From positions 1-7,923 of the forward strand of contig CAZHUW010000160.1 of assembly GCA_964535295.1 (NCBI GenBank): 7,923 bases of DNA. The letters run 5' to 3'. Positions 1 to 6,076 of this stretch are shown here, piece by piece (the stretch's first letter is position 1; each line of letters starts with the position of its first letter). Position numbers and translations under genes: made by a program. The stretch is from SB21 sp964535295. Its GTDB lineage: Bacteria > CLD3 > SB21. The notes beneath the pieces were generated by a model. That model did no database searches and was not told the origin of the DNA. It saw only the letters and a program-made list of their open reading frames with translations.

Positions 1-21
1 TTCTTTTTCTGACACTGCCAT
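1..21 (-). CDS. gyrB: 5' end of a gene after DUF721, probably DNA gyrase subunit B (partial)
   Basis: Only the first seven codons are inside the window, reading M-A-V-S-E-K-E on the minus strand from an ATG at 21-19. A GGG-containing purine run (AAAGGG) lies about 11 nt upstream and could be the ribosome binding site. The identity is inferred from position. gyrB often follows recF and DUF721 in bacterial replication clusters, and many GyrB proteins begin with a short polar leader containing a Lys-Glu pair before the ATPase domain. Seven residues cannot prove this. The 106-bp gap from the DUF721 stop means it could be the last gene of the same operon or have its own promoter. Confidence 0.45.
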
Positions 22-127
22 TTGTAATTGATCCCTTTATTAATGAGTAAACATAGTTTTCAAATTCGTGCTGCCGCAGAGCTCACAGAGAAATTTTTTA
101 TACTGTCTACGAGCCGCTGATCTCCAA

Positions 128-418
128 TTACCTGAAAATGATCTCTTTCACCATTGTCTCGCCGAGTTCTTCATTCAGTCTTTGTTTGATCATTTGTTTC
201 TGATAAAATAATTCCTGACGCCATACGCTGTTGGTCACTTCAATGAATAAGACACCGCGTTCGATCTTGACGGCTTTCGCTCTTTTGATGAAAGCATCGC
301 CCATGATCCGGTCAAATTCCTGAATAACGATCTGTTCGTGAACACGATTGTCAATGCCCAGGCTGTTCAGCAGCTGCTCTAATTCCGTTCCAACGGTCTT
401 TACGGGCATCTTGTTCAT
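128..418 (-). CDS. DUF721 (DciA-like) protein
   Basis: A small soluble protein of 96 residues that fits the DUF721 family, to which the replicative-helicase loader DciA belongs. DciA proteins help place DnaB at the origin in bacteria that lack DnaC/DnaI, so a role in replication initiation is likely but inferred. Visible family features are an amphipathic N-terminal helix (about 11-31), the E-F-D-R-I-M-G segment at 34-40 where many relatives have a tryptophan instead of F35, a beta-rich stretch 50-62 (V-x-I-x-x-G-V-L-F-I-E-V), the conserved V-W-R-Q-E-L at 65-70, and a C-terminal helix plus strand ending in I-I-F-R. The ATG at 418 overlaps the recF TGA as ATGA, which points to translational coupling. 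A second ATG at codon 4 is an alternative start. The length matches the short form of the family rather than the longer proteobacterial DciA. Confidence 0.85.
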   Translation of the reverse strand: MNKMPVKTVGTELEQLLNSLGIDNRVHEQIVIQEFDRIMGDAFIKRAKAVKIERGVLFIEVTNSVWRQELFYQKQMIKQRLNEELGETMVKEIIFR

Positions 419-1542
419 GCCGGCTCCAGAATATGTCCTTGTTCTACGTAAAAATATTTGATCGTTTTGTTGGTATCGAATTTCACGCCTTCATCCGCAC
501 TGGTCAAAAAAACCTGTCCGGCATTATCGAGATGACTTATCAAATGCTGCCTTCGGTCCGGGTCGAGTTCTGAAAAAATATCATCCAGCAAAAGCAGCGG
601 TTTTTGTTCCAACCGGTCGGCCATATATAAGAATTCAGCAAATTTCAATGCGATCGCCATCGTTTTAAGCTGACCCTGAGAACCGTAATCACGAATATTC
701 TTCTTATTCAACAAAAGCACTAATTCATCTTTGTGCGGGCCGAACAACGAAAGCTTCCTCTGAATTTCCCTTTCCCGGCCGGATCGCAATTGCTCAAGGA
801 ATAATTTTTGGATATCCTCAACTGATCCCGTATCGAATACTTCACTTAAAGTCTTTCCGTCGGCGATGGAACTTCTGTATTCCATATCCACCGTCTCTTT
901 GTCTGCCGCAATCTGCCGGTATACTTTTTCTGCCGATGCGGCAAACGAGCGGATGAAATCAATTCGCCGCCGCATGATCTTAGAGCCCGTTTGGGCCAGT
1001 TCCCGGTCCCACACATCCAGATTGTCCGGCCGGATGGACGGCGCATTTAATAACGCATTCCGCTGTTTAAGCGCCTGCCGGTATTGCTGCAGATCTTTCA
1101 GGTAAACTCCGTTCAGTTGCGACAACGCAATATCCATCCACCGGCGCCGGTTTCCCGGGGAACCGGAAACGATCTGAACATCCTCCGGAGACGACACCAC
1201 CACCGGGAGTTTACCGACCAGTTCCGACAAACGGTCAAGCCGTTTTTTATCGATCAGAACCGATTTACCTTCCGTACGGTGGCACACTGCGCGTACATTC
1301 ATTGCCAAAGAACGCGATTGAAACCGCCCTTCAATATCAAAGTAAGGGGCTTCAAACCGTATTGCTGTAACGTCATCCTGAGTCTTAAAACTTCTGGATA
1401 AACATAGAAAATATATTGCTTCTAAAACTGAAGTCTTGCCTTGCCCGTTATGTCCCTGTATGAAATTGATCCCGGAACTGAATTCACATTCCACCGCATC
1501 ATAGTTCCGGAAATCTTTCAATCGTAATTGAGCTATATGCAT
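415..1542 (-). CDS. recF: DNA replication and repair protein RecF
   Basis: RecF is an SMC/Rad50-like ATPase that acts in the cytoplasm with RecO and RecR to load RecA at single-stranded gaps. The sequence carries the full set of RecF marks. Numbered from the TTG one codon upstream of the chosen ATG, these are: the N-terminal L-R-L-K-D-F-R-N-Y strand, Walker A G-H-N-G-Q-G-K-T-S (31-39), the RecF segment S-S-P-E-D-V followed by R-R-R-W-M-D-I-A-L (118-141), G-P-H-K-D-E-L (269-275), the ABC signature G-S-Q-G-Q (288-292), Walker B L-L-L-L-D-D (317-322) and the D-loop S-E-L-D (325-328). The length of about 375 aa is normal. I chose the ATG at 1542, which is immediately preceded by a TTG codon that would extend the protein by one residue. 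There is no clear Shine-Dalgarno site and the start lies 6 nt after the dnaN stop, so translation is probably coupled to dnaN. The stop overlaps the next gene by 4 nt. Confidence 0.97.
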   Translation of the reverse strand: MHIAQLRLKDFRNYDAVECEFSSGINFIQGHNGQGKTSVLEAIYFLCLSRSFKTQDDVTAIRFEAPYFDIEGRFQSRSLAMNVRAVCHRTEGKSVLIDKKRLDRLSELVGKLPVVVSSPEDVQIVSGSPGNRRRWMDIALSQLNGVYLKDLQQYRQALKQRNALLNAPSIRPDNLDVWDRELAQTGSKIMRRRIDFIRSFAASAEKVYRQIAADKETVDMEYRSSIADGKTLSEVFDTGSVEDIQKLFLEQLRSGREREIQRKLSLFGPHKDELVLLLNKKNIRDYGSQGQLKTMAIALKFAEFLYMADRLEQKPLLLLDDIFSELDPDRRQHLISHLDNAGQVFLTSADEGVKFDTNKTIKYFYVEQGHILEPA

Positions 1543-1548
1543 CAAACA

Positions 1549-2661
1549 TTAATCATTGAGTCGTACCGGCATAACCAGCATCATTTGATGCTCATTTTCT
1601 ACCTGATGCGACGGCGTAATGATCCCTGCGCTGGTGGAATTCTTGAACTGAATGACCACTTCCTGCGTATCTACGTTATTGAGTGCCGCCAGCACCAGCT
1701 GGGAATTATATCCGATCTGAAGATCTTCGCCTTCGTATTCGGCCTGAACTTTTTCCATACCCGTATTGCCCCCGTCGATGTCTTCAGCGGATATAGCAAT
1801 GTTCTTTTTATTCATGGCAAGCCGGATCTGGTGCGTGATCGGATTCGCAAAGATCGATACGCGTTTGAATGCATCGGCTATCATGTGCGTATCGGCGGTC
1901 AGCTTTTTATCGTTGCTCGCCGGAATGACACGTTCGTAATCGGGATACGTTTCATCCAGGATGCGGCTGTACAATTGCGTGTCGCCCATATCAAACCGGA
2001 TGTGGTTCTGTCCGATATTGATGTTTACAGCATCCTTGCTGTCTTTGGCAACTTCCGTGAGCGCCTTGGTCGGAACGATCACGTTGGTCTTTTCCTTGAT
2101 CGTGGATTCAAATTTGGTGTTGACCATCTTCGCAAGGCGGTGCCCGTCGGTGGCCACGAGGCGGAATTCCTTATCCATGATCTGGAACAAAACGCCGGTC
2201 AGCGCGGGGCGCAGTTGGTCGGAAGATACGGCGAACGTGGTCTTGCCGATCATGCGCGATAAAACCTTGGCGTCAATTTTGAGCGAACCTTTTTCATCGA
2301 TCATCGGCAAAGCAGGATAATCGTCGTCCGATTCACCCGACATCTTGTAATCGCCTTTATCGCACTTGACCGATAATTTGAACTGCGGGTCGGAGGATAT
2401 TTCCAGCGGAATATTCGGTAAATTCTTGATCAATTCGCTGAATTGTTTTGAAGGTACGGTCAGGCTTCCCGGCTGTTTGACGTCCACCTGGATCTTGGTT
2501 GTGATCGACACGTCCAGATCGGTCGCCGTGAGGTGCAGGAAACCGTCTTGCGCTTTGAACATGATATTGCCGAGCACCGGCAAAGTCGTTTTAGCAGGAA
2601 CAACACTGATTACGCGTGAAAGACCTTTGCTTAGATCCGCCTGTGATACCGAAAACTTCAT
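1549..2661 (-). CDS. dnaN: DNA polymerase III subunit beta (sliding clamp)
   Basis: DnaN forms the ring-shaped dimer that tethers DNA polymerase III and other enzymes to DNA. The 370-residue length is close to the usual 366-380 and allows three clamp domains (about 1-122, 128-246 and 248-370). Recognisable family segments are the N-terminal strand-helix leading to T-L-P-V-L-G-N-I (26-33), A-T-D-L-D (46-50), D-D-Y-P-A-L-P (113-119), R-P-A-L-T-G-V-L-F (151-159), A-T-D-G-H-R-L-A (170-177), Y-P-D-Y-E-R-V-I-P (239-247) and the C-terminal M-L-V-M-P-V-R-L (361-368), which corresponds to the M-P-M-R-L that helps form the partner-binding cleft. The start is supported by AGGAG at 2669-2673, 7 nt upstream of the ATG. 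It is the first gene of the dnaN-recF-DUF721 operon. dnaA, its common upstream partner, is not next to it. Confidence 0.98.
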   Translation of the reverse strand: MKFSVSQADLSKGLSRVISVVPAKTTLPVLGNIMFKAQDGFLHLTATDLDVSITTKIQVDVKQPGSLTVPSKQFSELIKNLPNIPLEISSDPQFKLSVKCDKGDYKMSGESDDDYPALPMIDEKGSLKIDAKVLSRMIGKTTFAVSSDQLRPALTGVLFQIMDKEFRLVATDGHRLAKMVNTKFESTIKEKTNVIVPTKALTEVAKDSKDAVNINIGQNHIRFDMGDTQLYSRILDETYPDYERVIPASNDKKLTADTHMIADAFKRVSIFANPITHQIRLAMNKKNIAISAEDIDGGNTGMEKVQAEYEGEDLQIGYNSQLVLAALNNVDTQEVVIQFKNSTSAGIITPSHQVENEHQMMLVMPVRLND

Positions 2662-2668
2662 GGTACAA

Positions 2669-2675
2669 CTCCTAC
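2669..2675 (-). promoter_or_regulatory. Ribosome binding site of dnaN
   Basis: The minus strand reads GTAGGAG, with AGGAG 7 nt from the dnaN ATG. It is a good match to the Shine-Dalgarno consensus and fixes the start of the clamp gene. Confidence 0.8.
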
Positions 2676-2741
2676 AATGGGTATGATGGTGTTCGTTGGG
2701 TACGTTCGTCTAAAACGATCTTGCTGTAAACCTTAATTGTT

Positions 2742-2771
2742 AAAAAACCTTGTAAAATCGCCATTTTACAA
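2742..2771 (-). terminator. Hairpin plus T-tract upstream of dnaN (terminator or attenuator candidate)
   Basis: A perfect 9-bp inverted repeat occupies 2750-2758 and 2763-2771 (arms TTGTAAAAT and ATTTTACAA) around a 4-nt GGCG loop. On the minus strand it is followed by GG and then six T residues (2747-2742). This is the shape of an intrinsic terminator in the direction methyltransferase to dnaN, about 90 nt beyond the methyltransferase stop. The stem is AT-rich, so it would be weak. It also lies downstream of a candidate dnaN promoter at 2800-2828, so it could act as a leaky attenuator, or it could be an operator instead. The structure is seen directly; the function is inference. Confidence 0.4.
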
Positions 2772-2799
2772 CGGTTGGCTGTGGTGATGTAAACGGCAA

Positions 2800-2828
2800 A
2801 GCATATGTTTTTTTTGGCATAAATTCAA
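2800..2828 (-). promoter_or_regulatory. Candidate sigma70-type promoter for the dnaN operon
   Basis: On the minus strand, TTGAAT (2828-2823, 4/6 to the -35 consensus) and TATGCT (2805-2800, 4/6 to the -10 consensus) are separated by exactly 17 bp that include a run of eight A residues. Transcription would start near 2793 and give a leader of about 130 nt before the dnaN ATG, with the hairpin inside it. AT-rich intergenic DNA gives such matches by chance, so support is modest. Confidence 0.3.
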
Positions 2829-2862
2829 GCAAAAAAACGGCACGGAGTAAGTCTTTGGAGGA

Positions 2863-3615
2863 TCAATTTCCGCATACGATAACAAATTCCTTTGACCCGT
2901 CTTCCAATTCGTGTTCATTAAAATCGCCAAAAATATGGGTCAGTTTCATCCCAGCTATCCGCAGCAGATGTTCGATCTCATAGCGAAAATAATAACGCAT
3001 CGGAAATGTCCACGTTTCGTCATGCGTTCCGTCATCGTCTTCCCAGATATAACGCATCGAGGCATGATTAGTCTGTTTGGAAGGCTCCGGTCTGACGGAA
3101 GTGATCCTTTGTACCTTTTTTCCTTCTTTCCAAAACCCTTCGAAATCGAGTGTCGGTTCCAATCCTTTGCTGCAAAACACCGGATCGGGAACGAACAGAT
3201 CCCAGATAAAGACACCTCCGCTCGATAAATGAGTTTTGACCCGCTCCAATGCGGCTAATTGATCTTCAATGGAAAGTAAATGCGACATCACTCTGAAAGG
3301 CGCGGCGATAAGCGCGAACTTTTTGTCCCATGTGAAATTACGTACATCAGCCTGACGGATACGATACCGTTCTGATGATAGAATACGGAGCTTGAGTTGA
3401 TCAAGCATGGTTTGATTCAGATCGAATCCGTAGGCATCCACGCCTGATTTCAGCGCATCCGCAAAAAGCCGGCCTGTTCCAACACCTATTTCCAATACGG
3501 GGCCTTTTGCCGACCGCATTTTATTTAAATAATAGCCGTGGTCAACCGATGTCCGTATTTTTTCATAAATGATATCGTAAAAACGGGCGACGAATTCAGG
3601 ATATTCTGTATTCAT
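2863..3615 (-). CDS. Class I SAM-dependent methyltransferase
   Basis: A 250-residue cytoplasmic methyltransferase with a Rossmann-type SAM-binding fold. Motif I is V-L-E-I-G-V-G-T-G-R (40-49). The acidic residue after strand 2, which should hold the ribose hydroxyls, is D65 in G-F-D-L-N. The adenine-contacting acidic site is D90 in Q-A-D-V. Motif IV is F-A-L-I-A-A-P-F-R-V-M-S-H-L-L (100-114), and G-G-V-F-I-W-D-L-F (133-141) forms the post-IV strand. The C-terminal half holds an antiparallel sheet and the helix-strand E-I-E-H-L-L-R-I-A-G-M (213-223), as in Methyltransf_11/25 small-molecule enzymes. The substrate cannot be read from the sequence. The ATG at 3615 has no clear Shine-Dalgarno site, but the protein begins with a typical short helix before motif I. 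It lies 201 bp upstream of dnaN on the same strand and is probably its own transcription unit. There is no sign of a DNA-recognition domain or N-P-P-Y motif, so a DNA methylase is unlikely. Confidence 0.88.
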   Translation of the reverse strand: MNTEYPEFVARFYDIIYEKIRTSVDHGYYLNKMRSAKGPVLEIGVGTGRLFADALKSGVDAYGFDLNQTMLDQLKLRILSSERYRIRQADVRNFTWDKKFALIAAPFRVMSHLLSIEDQLAALERVKTHLSSGGVFIWDLFVPDPVFCSKGLEPTLDFEGFWKEGKKVQRITSVRPEPSKQTNHASMRYIWEDDDGTHDETWTFPMRYYFRYEIEHLLRIAGMKLTHIFGDFNEHELEDGSKEFVIVCGN

Positions 3616-3629
3616 AAAATGATGAGTTT

Positions 3630-3641
3630 AAGTGTTCACTT
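3630..3641. repeat. Short palindrome just upstream of the methyltransferase start
   Basis: The 12-bp sequence AAGTGTTCACTT has perfect 5-bp arms around a TT centre and begins 14 bp upstream of the methyltransferase ATG at 3615. It could be a small operator or hairpin affecting initiation. A palindrome this short can arise by chance. Confidence 0.25.
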
Positions 3642-3652
3642 TATTAATAGAG

Positions 3653-3673
3653 ATTCCGAATCACGTTCGGAAT
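3653..3673. repeat. REP-like palindromic element (ATTCCGAA/TTCGGAAT)
   Basis: Perfect 8-bp arms ATTCCGAA (3653-3660) and TTCGGAAT (3666-3673) surround a 5-nt spacer. Read on the minus strand with its flanks, the unit begins GTCATTCCGAA and ends TTCGGAATCTC. This resembles the GTCATTCC...GGAATCTC class of dispersed palindromic repeats often seen between genes in Bacteroidota-type and other genomes. It sits in the divergent intergenic region and does not end in a T-tract, so it is not an intrinsic terminator. Only one copy is in this window, so its dispersed nature is inferred from recall. Confidence 0.5.
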
Positions 3674-3743
3674 GACATGTGAGTAAACCGGATAAGCACG
3701 TTGAATATGGTTTTCGTCTGGCGCTTGTTATTTGAATTTAATA

Positions 3744-3772
3744 TTGACTGATGGAATATATTAACCTAAATT
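3744..3772 (+). promoter_or_regulatory. Candidate sigma70-type promoter for the outer-membrane protein gene
   Basis: TTGACT (3744-3749, 5/6 to the -35 consensus) is followed after 17 bp by TAAATT (3767-3772, 4/6 to the -10 consensus). Transcription would start near 3779, leaving a leader of about 37 nt before the ATG at 3816. TTGAAT at 3732 with TATATT at 3757 is a competing but worse-spaced pair (19 bp). Confidence 0.4.
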
Positions 3773-3815
3773 TCTTGCCGCAAGCTCTCAATTGCTCTGA
3801 CCAACTTTTCAAACT

Positions 3816-5912
3816 ATGTTCAAATACGTTTTATTAATAATTACCCTGGTCGGATCGGTCCAGGCCGGCGACGGGCCGTTGACTGCGGAACAGATCATTG
3901 AAAAAGCGAAAGAAGCGGCCAGACAGAATCGACTGAAAACATACAAATTACGCGCCTACACAAAGTCGTTCCTCAATACTTTCAATAAGGAAGCAAATGC
4001 TTATGTGGCCGAAGCAACCACGTTCGTTCACTCCGATATCTACTGGAGAAAACCCAATCAGCGGCGTGAGGTTGAGACGGCTTACCGGCATGTTCATAAA
4101 CCTAAATTCGTTGAATACGACGATTTTGATTTCGGCATGATCGACGATTTCAGCCGCGAGAGTATCCCGGTCAATAACACATCGGTTTCAGGGCCGCTTT
4201 CAAGGGTGGCTGAACAATACTACCGATATGAACTTCTCGATACGACGCGTCTTAACGGCGTCGCCGCCTATCAAATACAAGTCATTCCGCGCAGCCCGCA
4301 TCAGCCGCTTATGAAGGGTGTATTGACCATCACTGCCGATTCGTACCGGCTTATCCGGGCAGATATCACCTTCAATGAAGGTGTAAAACTTTTCCCGCAA
4401 CCGCGTACGTTCACGATGCGCCAGACTTTTGCCTTACATAACGGCACACACTGGATGCCCGATGAAACCGAGTGGCGCATGCATTTCGATTTTTCCTTGA
4501 TGGGTTTCGCGATCAAAGCCGATTGGTACAGCATTTCTAAAGTATACGAATCTGAGATCAATCCTAAGATCGACGATAAGATATTCTCTCAACGACCGGT
4601 GGAACAAACGTCCGACGCGCGTTACAAAGACTCCACTTTCTGGAAGGAGAGCCAGATCATTTCCATGACGCCCGAGGAGGAGGAGGGATTCCGGCAGCTT
4701 GCGACCATGCAGGAAAATGCGAAGATCGTTTACCCGGACCTTCAGAGTTTTGACCTGAAACAAAAGAAAGAGAATGTCCGATGGGGATTCAAGGTGTTAC
4801 CCGATTTTCGTTATAACCGGGTCGAGGGAACTTTTGTCGGCGGGGAAATCCAGTTGAATAACATGGCATTAAAACAATATGTTCGCGACGTATCCCTTAA
4901 AGCAAAACTGGGCTACGGTTTCATGGATGACCGTTATAAATATACAGGCGAAATCCGTAAAGCTTTTGCATCTCGGACATTTACGATCGGTACCCGTTAT
5001 TACGACGACATCGCATTCAGAGAGACAGCGGGAAATGTGTTGACCAACAGCCTCACGGCTCTCGCCTACCGTTATGATGCATTCAGTTATTATTACGTCA
5101 ATGGATACGAATCGTTTGTACAGATAAAACCCCGGCATAACTTGAAAATGGAATTCAATTATACGGACCGCACCGACGATTCCACGAGCCGCAATGCCAA
5201 ATACGCGCTGGTCAATTGGCTCTATAAAGAGTTCGATCCGGTCTATCCGATCAATATCGGCCGGTTGCGGCGTCTGTCCGCTTCAGCAACCTACATGTTT
5301 GGCCATGGGATCGGTATCCATTCACGTGAAGTGTACTGGATCATGGAGGGAACCATAGAACATTCCAACCGCGGATTTCTGAAAAGCGATTTCAATTTTA
5401 CAAAATATTACGGCACGGCGAGATTTCATTATCCGACCACCCGGCGGGGCTCTCTCGACGGTAAATTATATGCGGGTTACGGAACGCACGAATTGCCTCA
5501 ACAATATCTTTTCGATCTGTATGGAGGCTCGTCCCCGTATGCTTTGAAAACGGTGGGCCTACGCGAAGTTGAGGGCAACCATTTCCAGGGCAACTACATG
5601 GCCGAACTCGCGATAGAACACAATTTCGGCGGAGAAATTCTTGAGTATACTGGCCTGCCCATTCTACGTGACGGCCACATCGATCTGATCCCGACTTTTG
5701 CGGTCGGATATGCAGAATTTTCTAAAGGAACATTCCGTCATCTTTCGGATCAAGGCGTACAGGATCTGCACAGGCCTATTTTTGAAGCCGGATTTGCATT
5801 GGGGGATATCCATCGTTTTGCGAGGCTTGACCTGTCATGGCGTCTCAATCAGAGGCAAAAAGGAACCATGAATTTTAATATCCTGTTTTCAGTCATGCTT
5901 CAGAATTATTAG
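3816..5912 (+). CDS. DUF5686-like outer-membrane beta-barrel protein
   Basis: A predicted secreted, outer-membrane protein of 698 residues. A signal peptide is clear: M-F-K-Y, a hydrophobic core to about residue 15, then cleavage near V-Q-A at residue 17. The mature N-terminal part (about 20-330) matches my memory of the DUF5686 family: a helix with a K-Y/F-x-x-R-A-Y-T-K segment (44-50), Y-W-R-K-P-N-Q-R-R-E-V (76-86), L-L-D-T-T-R-L-N-G-V-A-A-Y (140-152), I-T-A-D-S-Y-R-L (172-179), H-W-M-P-D (212-216) and R-Y-N-R-V-E-G (332-338). From about 340 the chain alternates polar and aromatic residues as in a transmembrane barrel, and it ends in tyrosine, the usual C-terminal signal for barrel assembly. 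Many relatives start with a carboxypeptidase-regulatory-like domain; here none is present between the signal peptide and the core. The molecular function is not established. There is no Shine-Dalgarno site before the ATG, but the signal peptide directly after it supports this start. It is transcribed alone, divergently from the methyltransferase. Confidence 0.82.
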   Translation: MFKYVLLIITLVGSVQAGDGPLTAEQIIEKAKEAARQNRLKTYKLRAYTKSFLNTFNKEANAYVAEATTFVHSDIYWRKPNQRREVETAYRHVHKPKFVEYDDFDFGMIDDFSRESIPVNNTSVSGPLSRVAEQYYRYELLDTTRLNGVAAYQIQVIPRSPHQPLMKGVLTITADSYRLIRADITFNEGVKLFPQPRTFTMRQTFALHNGTHWMPDETEWRMHFDFSLMGFAIKADWYSISKVYESEINPKIDDKIFSQRPVEQTSDARYKDSTFWKESQIISMTPEEEEGFRQLATMQENAKIVYPDLQSFDLKQKKENVRWGFKVLPDFRYNRVEGTFVGGEIQLNNMALKQYVRDVSLKAKLGYGFMDDRYKYTGEIRKAFASRTFTIGTRYYDDIAFRETAGNVLTNSLTALAYRYDAFSYYYVNGYESFVQIKPRHNLKMEFNYTDRTDDSTSRNAKYALVNWLYKEFDPVYPINIGRLRRLSASATYMFGHGIGIHSREVYWIMEGTIEHSNRGFLKSDFNFTKYYGTARFHYPTTRRGSLDGKLYAGYGTHELPQQYLFDLYGGSSPYALKTVGLREVEGNHFQGNYMAELAIEHNFGGEILEYTGLPILRDGHIDLIPTFAVGYAEFSKGTFRHLSDQGVQDLHRPIFEAGFALGDIHRFARLDLSWRLNQRQKGTMNFNILFSVMLQNY

Positions 5913-6060
5913 TTTTTTTCGGTCTTTACTTTAATGCTCCGTTTTTTTAAACTATTTCGGTTTTGATTTTCACAGCCAGTCTTTTTACCTCTTCATATCA
6001 ATAGTGTTAACATCATTTAATAGAATCTTTTTGTCTCAAAAGACATGTACGATTTAACCT
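5913..6060. other. T-rich intergenic region between the barrel protein gene and the SDR gene
   Basis: The region has several T-runs (for example at about 5914-5919 and 5942-5948) but no GC-rich hairpin before them, so I cannot assign a clean intrinsic terminator. A small inverted repeat, TGTCT (6032-6036) and AGACA (6041-6045) with a 4-nt spacer, lies about 30 bp before the SDR start. No convincing small ORF or RNA gene is visible. Confidence 0.4.
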
Positions 6061-6064
6061 AAAA

Positions 6065-6070
6065 AAGGAG
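6065..6070 (+). promoter_or_regulatory. Ribosome binding site of the SDR gene
   Basis: AAGGAG lies 6 nt before the ATG at 6077. This strong site, in an A-rich context, suggests high translation and fixes the start. Confidence 0.85.
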
Positions 6071-6076
6071 AACTTT

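Noticed and set aside
1528..2262. 244-codon open frame on the plus strand, antisense to dnaN
   Set aside because: It overlaps the unmistakable dnaN on the opposite strand, has no ribosome binding site, and its translation has no recognisable family or regular protein-like pattern. It is a by-product of dnaN codon use.
2691..2709. Direct repeat GTTCGT (2691-2696 and 2704-2709) in the dnaN leader
   Set aside because: Two 6-bp copies are too short and too few to distinguish from chance.
2863..3615. Reading the methyltransferase as a DNA methylase tied to replication because it neighbours dnaN
   Set aside because: It lacks the N-P-P-Y-type or P-C catalytic motifs and any target-recognition domain. 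Its layout matches small-molecule methyltransferases.
3679..3687. TGTGAGTAA as a possible DnaA box
   Set aside because: It differs at one base from even the relaxed TGTGNATAA consensus and is alone. An origin would need a cluster, which neither intergenic region shows.
3774..3784. CTTGC-C-GCAAG palindrome near the predicted start of transcription of the barrel-protein gene
   Set aside because: Arms of only 5 bp are common by chance and nothing else nearby supports an operator.
6032..6045. TGTCT/AGACA inverted repeat before the SDR gene as an operator
   Set aside because: The arms are only 5 bp and no regulator gene is nearby; I mention it only within the intergenic note.
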